Source: an uncultured bacterium (GTDB lineage: Bacteria > Cyanobacteriota > Vampirovibrionia > Gastranaerophilales > Gastranaerophilaceae). Taken from it: 64,000 nt of DNA. The notes below the pieces were generated by a model. It had not been told where the DNA came from, did not search any database, and saw nothing but the letters and a program-made list of their open reading frames with translations. The translations under genes were made by a program, and so were the position numbers. Of the stretch, positions 1 through 8,774 are shown piece by piece (the stretch's first letter is position 1; every line of letters starts with the position of its first letter). The stretch covers positions 43,833-107,832 of the forward strand of contig CASFGO010000021.1 in the NCBI GenBank assembly GCA_949294335.1, read 5' to 3'.

Positions 1-138
1 ACCACATGACACATTAACAGAACTTACATAATCTAAAAACTCATATTCATTAGTATTGCGATATACTCCGTATCCTTGAGCTAAATCACAATTAAAGTCT
101 ATTGTCTTAACACTTTTTCTTTCCAACGTTTTTTGCAT
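1..138 (-). CDS. pxpA: 5-oxoprolinase subunit A (PxpA/YcsF, LamB/YcsF family), N-terminal fragment
   Basis: The first 46 codons of a minus-strand gene are visible; the rest lies beyond the left edge. After a short lead the protein reads IDFNCDLAQGYGVYRN, then EFLDYVSSVNVSCG. This matches the LamB/YcsF family start, where an 'IDLNCDLGEGFG' segment is followed by '...VSSANIACG'. Known PxpA acts with PxpB and PxpC to open 5-oxoproline to glutamate using ATP. The ATG at 136-138 is preceded by a good ribosome-binding site (AGAGGTAG). It is divergent from the HD-domain gene at 234. The partner subunits are not in the window, so the pathway is inferred from this fragment alone. Confidence 0.75.
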   Translation of the reverse strand, partial: MQKTLERKSVKTIDFNCDLAQGYGVYRNTNEYEFLDYVSSVNVSCG

Positions 139-233
139 AAACTACCTCTAATTTAAACCTATACAATAAATTATACAACTAAAAGATTAAAGTAAAAGTA
201 CAAAAAAAATCTCATTCAAGCTATGATATATCT

Positions 234-989
234 ATGGATAGAATAGTCGAGTTTGAAATAAATAATATACCATTGAAGTATTCAAGGAAAGATTTCATCA
301 AAGATATTGAAAATGCAGATGAAACAGAATACAATAAATGCGGTATTACAAAAGGGATTGATGGATTTGACGGGCTTTTAAAAATACCACAAGAATCAAT
401 CATAAAGCCATACGTTGTTAAGTTTCTAACACAAAATGAAACAACTTTTACAAATCCATTCTTAAAAGAATATTTCGATAACATTCTCAAAGAAATCCCT
501 GAATTTGTAGGAATAATTGAAAAACAGCAACATAAAACCCATGCTTATACAATTGATATTCATACAATTAAAACCCTGCAATCAGCAATAAAAGATTCTT
601 TATACAAAGAACTTTCAGATGAAGACAAAACTATACTTAAATATTCTATTCTACTACATGACATAGGGAAAAATGGGGGAATAATCCATTACGGGCATGA
701 GTTTGTAAGTGCCGAATATGCTAAAATTATCCTTAAAGATTCCCAAATAAAAGAAAAAATTGTTTCTAACATCCTAAACCATGAATGGTTTAAAGACTAT
801 TGCCAACAGACACTTTCTGCAGATGAAATAATAAAAAGAGTTCATTCACCTAAAATTGCGATGATAATGGCAAAATCAGACCTTTCAAATGTTAATCCTG
901 AATTTCATTATCGTTGTACAAGAACAAACTCAAAAGAAGAGTTTGATAAATTTATGGAACAAAAGTTTAATGAGGTATTTGTATTATAA
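234..989 (+). CDS. HD-domain phosphohydrolase-like protein
   Basis: The 251-residue protein has an HD metal-binding core. An upstream histidine lies in 'HTIKTLQ' near residue 113, the LLHDIGK box is near residue 140, and later histidines lie in 'HYGHEF' and 'NHEW' (near residues 153-183). HD proteins are metal-dependent phosphohydrolases, often acting on nucleotides or RNA ends; the substrate here cannot be read. The N-terminal 100 residues match nothing I recognise. No clear Shine-Dalgarno sequence precedes the ATG. It is 7 nt upstream of ribF, so co-transcription is likely. Confidence 0.7.
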   Translation: MDRIVEFEINNIPLKYSRKDFIKDIENADETEYNKCGITKGIDGFDGLLKIPQESIIKPYVVKFLTQNETTFTNPFLKEYFDNILKEIPEFVGIIEKQQHKTHAYTIDIHTIKTLQSAIKDSLYKELSDEDKTILKYSILLHDIGKNGGIIHYGHEFVSAEYAKIILKDSQIKEKIVSNILNHEWFKDYCQQTLSADEIIKRVHSPKIAMIMAKSDLSNVNPEFHYRCTRTNSKEEFDKFMEQKFNEVFVL

Positions 990-996
990 TTAGCTT

Positions 997-1896
997 ATGA
1001 AAATATTAGAAGAATTATCAAATGATATAGAATTAAAAAACACATCGCTTGCTCTAGGTTTCTTTGATGGAGTACATACCGGGCATCGTGCAGTTATTAA
1101 ATCAGCTGTTCAATTTGCAAAAATGAACAACACAAAATCAGCTGTAATAACATTTCAAAGACATCCCCAAGAAATTTTTGGTGGGAATTGCAAATACATA
1201 ATTACAAGAGAACAGCGTGCAAAACTTATATCAGAGCTTGACGTTGATTATCTTTTTGAACTCGATTTTACAAGTAAACTTTCACAAAAAACAGGAGAAG
1301 AATACTTAAAAATGCTTGTTGAATATTTTAACCCCAAATACATTTCAACAGGATTTAATCATACATTTGGAATCAAACTCAATGGAATACAGTCAGGAAA
1401 TCCTGAACTTTTAGAATATTATCAAGAAAAATACGGATATAAATATACACAAATTTCCCCTCAAACAATGGATGATGAAATTATTTCGTCTTCTAAAATT
1501 AAATCATATCTCTCAATAGGAGAAATAGAAAAAGCAAATAAAATGCTTGGATATGAGTTTTCTATAAATGGTACAGTTATTCACGGAAACCATATTGGAC
1601 GAACAATAGGATTTCCAACTGCAAATATAAAATATCCTCAAAACATTATAGAAATACCATATGGAGTTTATTCAACAACAATATTCAACAAAAAAGCAGT
1701 TACAAACTATGGGAAAAAACCAACTATTGGAAATGATATTGAACCTGTTGCAGAGGCACATATTTTAAATTTTGACAAAGACATATATAATACTAATATT
1801 GAAATTAAATTTATAAAAAAAATAAGAGAAGAACAAAAATTCAGTTCAGTAGAAGAGTTAAAAGAACAAATTAATAAGGATATTCAAGAATGCTAA
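997..1896 (+). CDS. ribF: Bifunctional riboflavin kinase / FAD synthetase
   Basis: RibF phosphorylates riboflavin to FMN and adenylates FMN to FAD in the cytoplasm. The 299 residues match the usual length. The N-terminal nucleotidyltransferase half has 'LGFFDGVHTGHRAVI' (about residues 20-34), with the HxGH-like nucleotide-binding motif, and 'TFQRHP'. The C-terminal kinase half has 'IGRTIGFPTANI' followed by 'PYGVYST', the flavokinase signature. It follows the HD gene after 7 nt and overlaps the formyltransferase start by 7 nt, indicating translational coupling in a three-gene operon. Confidence 0.93.
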   Translation: MKILEELSNDIELKNTSLALGFFDGVHTGHRAVIKSAVQFAKMNNTKSAVITFQRHPQEIFGGNCKYIITREQRAKLISELDVDYLFELDFTSKLSQKTGEEYLKMLVEYFNPKYISTGFNHTFGIKLNGIQSGNPELLEYYQEKYGYKYTQISPQTMDDEIISSSKIKSYLSIGEIEKANKMLGYEFSINGTVIHGNHIGRTIGFPTANIKYPQNIIEIPYGVYSTTIFNKKAVTNYGKKPTIGNDIEPVAEAHILNFDKDIYNTNIEIKFIKKIREEQKFSSVEELKEQINKDIQEC

Positions 1897-2849
1897 AAGT
1901 AGTTATAATCGGCTATGGCGAAATGTTTACCAATATGATAGCAGGAACACTTGACTCAGGTTCTCAAATCGTTGGTGTATTCAGACACGATAGAGTTAAA
2001 TATATTCGCCCTCTAAGATGGTTAAAAGATAAATTCAACCCAAACTGTGATTATAACTATGTACAAAGCTATCGGCTTCACGAAATCAAAGCCAATAGTG
2101 CAAATAGTGAAAGCTTTAGACGTCAATTATTAAGATTAAATCCAGATATAATGATTGTTGCATCTTGGAGTGAAAAGATAAAAAAAGAAATATTTGATAT
2201 CCCCAAAATCGCAACAATAAATGTTCATCCATCGTTACTTCCTAAATATAGAGGTCCAAACCCTTATATGAGAACTATTCTTAATGAAGAAACTCAAACA
2301 GGTGTAACATTTCACTTAATGGATGAAAATTTTGATACAGGTGCAATTCTTGACCAAAGAACAGTTGAAATAACAAAATCTGATACAGGGAAAGAACTGA
2401 AAGCCAAAACTGTATTAAAAGCTCGTGGTGCAATATGTGAGTTATTAGAAAAATTATCAGAAGATGTAATATTTCCAATTGCTCAAAACGAAGCAAACGC
2501 AACATATTACTCAACAGAATTTGATGCTCAAATTACATTCAAAGAAACAGCAGAAAAAACATCTGCTCAAATTCGTTGCATTCACCCTTGGAGTAATACT
2601 TATTTCTTTACTAGAAAATATGTTTTTGTGCCAAATCCATATCAAATAACAATTACAGAAAACACAACTCCATATACAGAACCTGCAACAATCGTTGATA
2701 CAAATGCAAAAAATAAGAGTTTAACAATAGTTACAGGAGATAACAAACTTATACACCTTGCAGGACTAAAATTGTATGGGCCAATAAATAAATTCTTCAC
2801 AAGATTTGCAATAAACAAAGTTCAAATAGGAGAAATAGCCGAACCATAG
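1890..2849 (+). CDS. Fmt-like formyltransferase
   Basis: The 319-residue protein has the 10-formyltetrahydrofolate-dependent formyltransferase fold. The catalytic triad is visible as Asn111 and His113 in 'INVHPSLLPKYRG' and Asp149 in 'FDTGAIL'. The C-terminal part has 'IRCIHPWSNTYFF', matching the anticodon-arm-binding domain of methionyl-tRNA formyltransferase ('...NPWPGA...'). The most likely role is formylation of initiator Met-tRNA. The text after SLLPKYRG (PNPYMRT) differs from the common GAAPI form, so a paralogous formyltransferase remains possible. It overlaps ribF and converges on folE2 with only 14 nt between the stops. Confidence 0.75.
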   Translation: MLKVVIIGYGEMFTNMIAGTLDSGSQIVGVFRHDRVKYIRPLRWLKDKFNPNCDYNYVQSYRLHEIKANSANSESFRRQLLRLNPDIMIVASWSEKIKKEIFDIPKIATINVHPSLLPKYRGPNPYMRTILNEETQTGVTFHLMDENFDTGAILDQRTVEITKSDTGKELKAKTVLKARGAICELLEKLSEDVIFPIAQNEANATYYSTEFDAQITFKETAEKTSAQIRCIHPWSNTYFFTRKYVFVPNPYQITITENTTPYTEPATIVDTNAKNKSLTIVTGDNKLIHLAGLKLYGPINKFFTRFAINKVQIGEIAEP

Positions 2850-2870
2850 GGACTGCTACGCAGTTAGCCC
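2849..2870. terminator. Short hairpin between convergent genes
   Basis: ACTGC (2852-2856) pairs with GCAGT (2860-2864) around a 3-nt loop, with GGG and CCC flanking at 2849-2851 and 2868-2870. It sits between the Fmt-like stop and the end of folE2, overlapping the folE2 stop. There is no T tract on either side, so its strength as a terminator is doubtful. Confidence 0.35.
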
Positions 2871-3655
2871 TCTATTTGGTAAGCCCAAGCAGAATGGTTA
2901 TGGATACTTTCGATTGATTCACATTCAACCTCAAATGAATCAACTTTATCATTATTTCTTAAAGCTAAAACAACATCTCGTAAAACATCTTCTACAAATT
3001 TAGGGTTTTCATAAGCATGTTCTGTAACATATTTTTCATCTTCTCTTTTTAATAAAGAATAAAGCCCACAAGATGAAGCATCTTCTACCATTTTAATCAA
3101 ATCTTCAATCCAAATATGTTCATCTCTATCATAAGAAACCTTAACAGATACAATTGCTCTTTGATTATGTGCGCCAAAATCAGAAATCTCTTTTGAACAA
3201 GGACATAAAGTTGTTACAGGAACTTTAACCCCTAACAAAAATGTATATTCTTCATCTTCTTCGCCATAATCTTTTAAAATTCCTTCAAAAGAACAATCAT
3301 AACACATTGGAGCAGATATACCTGTTACGGGAGATTTTTTATCTACAAAATATTTAAACTTAAATTTTAAATAAGAAGATTTTGCATCTAATCTCTCAAC
3401 TAAATCCTGTGCACAACCTTCAATATCAACTCCTAAAAGATTCTTTTCTCTCCAATCATTCAAACATTCAACAAAACGAGACATATGAGTCCCTTTATAA
3501 TGAGCTGGAAGTGCTACGCTCATTTTAACTTTAGCATAAACTTCCTGATTTTCTTTATCTTTACGCTGTATAACTAGAGGAAACTCGATATCTTTTATAC
3601 CGACTTTCTGTATCTCTACCCCTCTATTATCTGTTAAATTTTGAATATCTTTCAT
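2864..3655 (-). CDS. folE2: GTP cyclohydrolase I type 2 (GCYH-IB)
   Basis: FolE2 converts GTP to 7,8-dihydroneopterin triphosphate, the entry to folate and also to 7-deazaguanine (queuosine) synthesis. The 263 residues match the family length. Recognisable blocks are the N-terminal 'DIQNLTDNRGVEIQKVGIK', 'VALPAHYKGTHMSRFVE', and 'LCPCSKEISDFGAHNQR', which carries the metal-binding and catalytic cysteine region. The family is an alternative to zinc-dependent FolE and uses various divalent metals. queE lies 24 kb away in the same window, so both ends of the early queuosine pathway are represented. Confidence 0.93.
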   Translation of the reverse strand: MKDIQNLTDNRGVEIQKVGIKDIEFPLVIQRKDKENQEVYAKVKMSVALPAHYKGTHMSRFVECLNDWREKNLLGVDIEGCAQDLVERLDAKSSYLKFKFKYFVDKKSPVTGISAPMCYDCSFEGILKDYGEEDEEYTFLLGVKVPVTTLCPCSKEISDFGAHNQRAIVSVKVSYDRDEHIWIEDLIKMVEDASSCGLYSLLKREDEKYVTEHAYENPKFVEDVLRDVVLALRNNDKVDSFEVECESIESIHNHSAWAYQIEG

Positions 3656-3701
3656 ATTTATAATAATATCATAAAAGAAAATTCATAAATAGGAGCTAAA
3701 T

Positions 3702-4136
3702 ATGAAAATATTATTACTAAATGGGCCAAATCTTAATATGCTAGGAACTAGAGAGCCTGAAAAATATGGAAATGTAACTTTAAAAGATATAGAAAACAAA
3801 ATTACTCAAATGGCATCTGAATATAACATTGAAATAGAACCCTTCCAATCAAACCACGAAGGTGAAATAATAGATAAAATCCAAACAACAGATGCAACTG
3901 GCATGATTATCAATGCAGGAGGCTATACTCATACAAGCGTTGCAATAAGAGATGCAATCTCTGCAAAACAAATTCCAACAGTTGAAGTTCATATGACAAA
4001 TATCCACGCAAGAGAAGAATTTAGACACACATCATTAATCTCAGGCGTTTCAATTGCGCAAGTTGTAGGATTTAAAGAAAAATCTTATGAATATGCACTT
4101 TTAGGCTTAATTGATTATATTAAGAATTGTAAATAA
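3702..4136 (+). CDS. aroQ: 3-dehydroquinate dehydratase, type II
   Basis: The enzyme removes water from 3-dehydroquinate in the shikimate pathway. The 144 residues are the usual type II length. The start 'ILLLNGPNLNMLGTREPEKYG' includes the active-site tyrosine. 'NAGGYTHTSVAIRDAI' and 'EVHMTNIHAREEFRHTS' carry the substrate-binding Asn, catalytic His and Arg positions. A ribosome-binding site (AGGAG) precedes the ATG. It is divergent from folE2, with 46 nt between the starts, and is followed by a strong hairpin. Confidence 0.95.
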   Translation: MKILLLNGPNLNMLGTREPEKYGNVTLKDIENKITQMASEYNIEIEPFQSNHEGEIIDKIQTTDATGMIINAGGYTHTSVAIRDAISAKQIPTVEVHMTNIHAREEFRHTSLISGVSIAQVVGFKEKSYEYALLGLIDYIKNCK

Positions 4137-4163
4137 AAGTTTAAAATATCTAAAGAATAAACA

Positions 4164-4199
4164 AAATAGTACCGTTAACGATATTGTACGGTACTATTT
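4164..4199 (+). terminator. Hairpin after aroQ, immediately upstream of a SQARLL-family gene
   Basis: A perfect 12-bp inverted repeat: AAATAGTACCGT (4164-4175) and ACGGTACTATTT (4188-4199), with a 12-nt loop, followed by an AT-rich stretch. It fits an intrinsic terminator for aroQ. Because it ends only 24 nt before the next ATG, it could instead, or also, regulate the downstream gene. Confidence 0.65.
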
Positions 4200-4223
4200 A
4201 TTTTAATTAGGAATTCTTAAGAA

Positions 4224-5828
4224 ATGGGATTAGCATCATCACAAGCAAGATTATTAAGCTTAACTGTAAGACAGCACACGATAGAAAATCGTGCGCAATA
4301 CTTACAGGCACAAAAGCTACGTCTTGCTAATGATTCAGATACTGCATATGAAAAATATATTAATGCACTTGATGCTACTAGTTTACAAACGAAAACCTTT
4401 GACAGTGATGGTAAAGTACATTGGATTGATGGTAGTTTTAATAATTTATCAAAATATACACACGATGATAAAGCAAACGGTAATGTTTACTTTGTACAAG
4501 ATGTAAATGATGGTTTATTATACCAACCAAAGAAAATATGTGATGCTTATAACGCAGCTGGTGACGATATATTTAAATTCTTTGACCAAGTTGGAGTTTA
4601 TTATATAAAAGATGTTCATACAGATGAGTATATAAATGCACTTGATCAATTAAATCAAGATATCGAAAATGGTTGGAATGTTATACCTTATTCAAAAAGT
4701 TTTATGGATGAATATACGAGATTGAAAGGTGAAATTAATACACCTGTTGAAAGTGATATATATAGAAGTGCTGATTTCATACAAACAATAGCATTATCAT
4801 GCAAAAATAGTAACTCTTCTAATGTTTATATATCAACAAATAATTCTCAACTAATAGAATTAAATAATTATCTAGATAATATTAAAAATACTACATACTA
4901 TACAGGTGAAACAAAACAAATAATTGATTATTGCTTAAGTTTCAATATTAATAGTATTTTTGATAACCCTAATAATGTTGAATCACTTACAGCTGTTAAT
5001 AATACAGGTGAAAAACTTTATTTAAGTTACAACAAGACAACAGAAGAAGGCAAAGATGAAGAAGATAGACAAACTGTTGGTGATAAATTTAAATTAACAA
5101 TGTTATTGAATGGAGGTTCATACAAGCTTAATAATGGAGCACTAACAAACATATATAATGAGTCAACACAATCATTAGTAAATTCATATACTAATACAGA
5201 AAATGCGACAATAGGAGATGCTCTATTAGAATTAGCAACTAAAATTATGGACTCAGAAGCAAATATATCAATTGCAAACAGTCAAAATGAGTTAAATACA
5301 TTACTTACAAATAACAATCTTGATTGTGCAACAGTTGAAGAAACATTAGATAATTATCAAAAATATAGAGAACACTTAGCAAACTTTAATTCTCAGGATT
5401 CTTCAACTCATACAGAATATATAAATCCTGATGAAGGTGGATATTATGAACAAATATTCAATGCAATAAAATCCGCAGGCGGTTGTAAAGAAATATCCGA
5501 TGAAAATGCTAAAAGTGCAACTTGGGTTAATAATATGATTAAAAACACTCAAGTAGTTTTAGGTGTATATAATTCTGAAACTCAAGAATTTGATAATATA
5601 ACAGCTTCTTCTAATACTGGCTTAAGAGAAGTTTCAAATGATCATGACATAGAAGTCGCAGATAGTGAATATGAAACAACTCTTGAAGCTATAACTAGTA
5701 AAGAAAACAAATTTCAAACAGAACTTAACCAACTTGAAGAAGAAAGAAGTGCTATTCAAACAGAAATTGAATCGCTAAAACAAATTGCTAAAGATAATAT
5801 TGAATCGACATTTAAAACATTTACTTAG
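4224..5828 (+). CDS. SQARLL-family protein (conserved ends, variable core)
   Basis: The 534-residue protein begins MGLASSQARLLSLTVRQHTI and continues as a predicted amphipathic helix with 'LQAQKLRLANDSDTAYEKY'. The last 60 residues form a Glu/Lys-rich coiled-coil-like helix ending in DNIESTFKTFT. The same two ends occur in the 15756-17609 gene and the start at 63959, while the middle is different and Asn/Thr/Ser-rich. There is no classical signal peptide. Conserved helical ends around a variable core resemble the plan of flagellin, hook-associated and some type III secreted proteins, but I see no direct homology. The 3' end overlaps the convergent phospholipase-D gene by 8 bp. Confidence 0.85.
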   Translation: MGLASSQARLLSLTVRQHTIENRAQYLQAQKLRLANDSDTAYEKYINALDATSLQTKTFDSDGKVHWIDGSFNNLSKYTHDDKANGNVYFVQDVNDGLLYQPKKICDAYNAAGDDIFKFFDQVGVYYIKDVHTDEYINALDQLNQDIENGWNVIPYSKSFMDEYTRLKGEINTPVESDIYRSADFIQTIALSCKNSNSSNVYISTNNSQLIELNNYLDNIKNTTYYTGETKQIIDYCLSFNINSIFDNPNNVESLTAVNNTGEKLYLSYNKTTEEGKDEEDRQTVGDKFKLTMLLNGGSYKLNNGALTNIYNESTQSLVNSYTNTENATIGDALLELATKIMDSEANISIANSQNELNTLLTNNNLDCATVEETLDNYQKYREHLANFNSQDSSTHTEYINPDEGGYYEQIFNAIKSAGGCKEISDENAKSATWVNNMIKNTQVVLGVYNSETQEFDNITASSNTGLREVSNDHDIEVADSEYETTLEAITSKENKFQTELNQLEEERSAIQTEIESLKQIAKDNIESTFKTFT

Positions 5829-7524
5829 TTTTAATTAACTTCTTACATCCTTCATCTTCACTATCAACTTTTCCGTCAAAGTCATTATCAATACCATCTG
5901 AACAAGATCCTATTGAATAAATACTTTCTGCAGATACATCATGAGTTAACCAAAAATTATAAATTTTACCCCATAAATATTCAAAAAATTTCCGATAAAA
6001 TACTGCTACTTCTCTATTTTTTATAATAACCAAATTTTCATCATTCTTATAATTTCCGGAATATGAAAAATTCATTGAACCTATTACAACATACTTATCA
6101 TCAATAATTATTGATTTTGAATGTAATTTCCCTGCATAATTTTCAGTTTTAACCAAGATTCCGTTATTCCTCAATATTTGATGTTTAGACGACTTTCCTT
6201 TTGCATTTACCGCATCTACAATCACCTTAACATCAACGCCACGCTTCTTAGCTGATATCAATGCTGATGTAATTTCTTTATCGGTTATCAAAAATACTGG
6301 CATGTATATATATGTTTTAGCAGAGTTTATTAAAGGAATAATTGCTTTATGAGATGCATCGTCTTTAGGAGAAAAATATATAGAAATAATTGTATTACCT
6401 AGAATAATATCATTTTTGTTTACTCCGACTTTTGCAGTATGAAAATTCCCATTATACATCTGTTCAAACTCTTGCTTATAAATTCTTGCAACAGAAGGCG
6501 AATCTATTAATATTGCACTATTAGAATTAAAACCTGACATATCTGTACAACTTAAATTCGCAGATCCAGTTATTACTCTTTTTGAATCAAATATATAAAA
6601 CTTATCATGCATAATTGCATTATCTACATCCGAAACAGAATTAGGGATAAATTTAGCTATAAAATCGGTATCAGAATAAATATTTCCACCATTCAAATTT
6701 CTATCATAAACCAATCTTATCTTAACACCACGTTTCATAGCATTTGAAAGAGCAAACTCAATCGCTGGAACATGCTCATATCCATAAATTGCCATATCAA
6801 TTGTTTGATTAGAAGAATTTATCTGAGATAAAATCTCTTTGCATATATCAGACTTACATTCATTTGAAACCTTCAAATTAGTCGTATAATCAGATAATAG
6901 GATTTTAATATAAGGTATTTTTAATACTAAAGAAGGTTTTATAATTTTTGAAACATTTGTTTTTTCTGATTTAATATTTTTCTTATTATCCAAACAAAAC
7001 TTACACGGAACCGCACCTTCTGACAAATTTCGTTTAGGAATTATAACAATATTATGGGCCATTGCACCATATTTACAAGTTAATTTATGATATTTTTTAG
7101 ATTTTAAATTATAAACTACAAAATTTTGTTTTCTTGCATACTTTAATTCGTATTTAAATTGTTCAGTATTTACAGGTAATCCATTCTTTATAACAAATCC
7201 GGATTTATATAGCTTATTTTTATAATCCTCTAAAACAATAGATTTCCCTAAAAGATTATCATCAGCGAACTTATCAGCCAAATACCCAACAGCTAAAATA
7301 TCCTCATATGAAACACCAAGCCGATTAGCAACATCTCTACATAATTCTTTATTAGCGAAAGACAATACGCATATATCAAAATTAATAGACTTATCATTAT
7401 CTAAAACTATAGAATTAGGAGCATTTATTTTTACTACACGAACAAAGTTTTCAGCATATCTTACATAGATTATAAATGCCAATAATACAGTAAATATTAA
7501 TAATATCCCGTAAATCTTTTTCAT
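5821..7524 (-). CDS. Membrane-anchored phospholipase D family protein with two HKD motifs
   Basis: The 567-residue protein starts with a membrane segment (about residues 3-20). Two complete HxKx4D motifs are visible: His306/Lys308/Asp313 in 'IMHDKFYIFD' and His468/Lys470/Asp475 in 'LHSKSIIIDD', each followed by GS(A/M)N(L/F)S. This indicates a PLD-superfamily phosphodiesterase or nuclease probably acting outside the membrane. Residues 145-177 carry YHKLTC...PCKFC, a small cysteine motif seen at the ends of some extracellular nucleases. The C-terminus has DGIDNDFDGKVDSEDEGC, a calcium-binding-like repeat. Substrate unknown: phospholipid, cardiolipin-type lipid or DNA. Confidence 0.85.
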   Translation of the reverse strand: MKKIYGILLIFTVLLAFIIYVRYAENFVRVVKINAPNSIVLDNDKSINFDICVLSFANKELCRDVANRLGVSYEDILAVGYLADKFADDNLLGKSIVLEDYKNKLYKSGFVIKNGLPVNTEQFKYELKYARKQNFVVYNLKSKKYHKLTCKYGAMAHNIVIIPKRNLSEGAVPCKFCLDNKKNIKSEKTNVSKIIKPSLVLKIPYIKILLSDYTTNLKVSNECKSDICKEILSQINSSNQTIDMAIYGYEHVPAIEFALSNAMKRGVKIRLVYDRNLNGGNIYSDTDFIAKFIPNSVSDVDNAIMHDKFYIFDSKRVITGSANLSCTDMSGFNSNSAILIDSPSVARIYKQEFEQMYNGNFHTAKVGVNKNDIILGNTIISIYFSPKDDASHKAIIPLINSAKTYIYMPVFLITDKEITSALISAKKRGVDVKVIVDAVNAKGKSSKHQILRNNGILVKTENYAGKLHSKSIIIDDKYVVIGSMNFSYSGNYKNDENLVIIKNREVAVFYRKFFEYLWGKIYNFWLTHDVSAESIYSIGSCSDGIDNDFDGKVDSEDEGCKKLIKTK

Positions 7525-7538
7525 AAGTCAATTATAAC

Positions 7539-7570
7539 AAAAATACCCCATCCAAAGATGAGGTATTTTT
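7539..7570 (-). terminator. Terminator of the oad operon
   Basis: AAAAATACC (7539-7547) and GGTATTTTT (7562-7570) form the outer stem; CATC/GATG (7549-7552, 7557-7560) continue it after a C/A mismatch. On the minus strand the T-rich end follows the oadB stop by about 20 nt. The structure is nearly symmetrical and could also act on the plus strand. Confidence 0.75.
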
Positions 7571-7588
7571 ATAAATAAACTAATTGTA

Positions 7589-8764
7589 TTAGTGACAAAG
7601 AGCTAAAAGAACCCCAGCTGCAACGGCAGAACCGATAACACCTGATACGTTAGGTCCCATAGCGTGCATTAACAAGAAGTTTTGGCTATTGTATTCCAAA
7701 CCAACTTTGTTAGAAACACGAGCTGCCATAGGAACAGCTGATACACCTGCTGAACCAATCAATGGATTGATTTTTTCTTTAGAGAATAAGTTCATAATCT
7801 TAGCCATTATAACCCCTGCTGCAGTAGCTAATGAGAATGCAATTACACCTAATACTAGGATGAATAATGTTTGGATTGTTAAGAACTGTTCTGCTGATAA
7901 TTTAGAACCAACAGATAATCCTAAGAAAATAGTTACAATATTAATTAAAGCATTTTGCATTGTATCAGAAAGTCTTTCTACAACACCACATTCTTTAGCT
8001 AAATTACCAAATACTAAAGCACCAAGTAATGGACAAGCATCAGGTAATAAGAAAATACAAAGTGTAAGTACCATTAGAGGGAAAACAATTTTTTCTCTTT
8101 TTGATACTTCTCTTAACTGTTTCATTTCAATTTTACGTTCAGCTTCAGTTGTACATAATTTCATAATAGGTGGTTGAATAACCGGAACCAAAGCCATATA
8201 TGAATATGCTGCAACTGCAATAGCACCTAATAATTCAGGAGCTAATTTTGAAGTAACGAAAATTGAAGTAGGACCATCAGCACCACCAATGATACCAATA
8301 GCACCTGATTGTGGTAATGTAAACCCAAATACACAAAGTGCTAATAATAATGCACCAAATATACCAAACTGAGCAGCACCACCTAATAATGCAGTTTTAG
8401 GGTTTGCAATCAAAGGACCGAAGTCTGTCATAGCACCAACCCCCATAAAGATTATTAATGGGAATAAACCTTGGTGAATACCTGCTTCATAAATGATACC
8501 TAAGAATCCATGAGGACCTGCGATATCACATACAGGAATATTTGATAAAAAACCACCAAATGCTATTGGAACCAATAACAATGGCTCAAATTGTTTTTTA
8601 ATACCTAACCACATTAAGAATAAACAAATTACTAACATGATTGGGTGTCCAAATTGATGTAAAAATTGTTCAACAGGACTTGTTATTGTTGGGTCAGCAG
8701 GGGATATCATATTAAATATCCCTGTTGAATGCCATAAATTCATTAAACCTTCAGCTATTTGCAT
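7589..8764 (-). CDS. oadB: Sodium-pumping decarboxylase beta subunit (OadB-type)
   Basis: The beta subunit is the multi-pass membrane part of biotin-dependent decarboxylases that couple carboxybiotin decarboxylation to Na+ export. The 391 residues are nearly all hydrophobic helices, with family hallmarks such as '[21 protein letters not shown]', '[20 protein letters not shown]' and '[19 protein letters not shown]'. The same subunit type serves oxaloacetate, methylmalonyl-CoA and glutaconyl-CoA decarboxylases; the neighbouring alpha subunit decides which. It starts 10 nt after oadA on the same strand and is the last gene of the operon. Confidence 0.93.
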   Translation of the reverse strand: MQIAEGLMNLWHSTGIFNMISPADPTITSPVEQFLHQFGHPIMLVICLFLMWLGIKKQFEPLLLVPIAFGGFLSNIPVCDIAGPHGFLGIIYEAGIHQGLFPLIIFMGVGAMTDFGPLIANPKTALLGGAAQFGIFGALLLALCVFGFTLPQSGAIGIIGGADGPTSIFVTSKLAPELLGAIAVAAYSYMALVPVIQPPIMKLCTTEAERKIEMKQLREVSKREKIVFPLMVLTLCIFLLPDACPLLGALVFGNLAKECGVVERLSDTMQNALINIVTIFLGLSVGSKLSAEQFLTIQTLFILVLGVIAFSLATAAGVIMAKIMNLFSKEKINPLIGSAGVSAVPMAARVSNKVGLEYNSQNFLLMHAMGPNVSGVIGSAVAAGVLLALCH

Positions 8765-8774
8765 CTCAAGCCTC

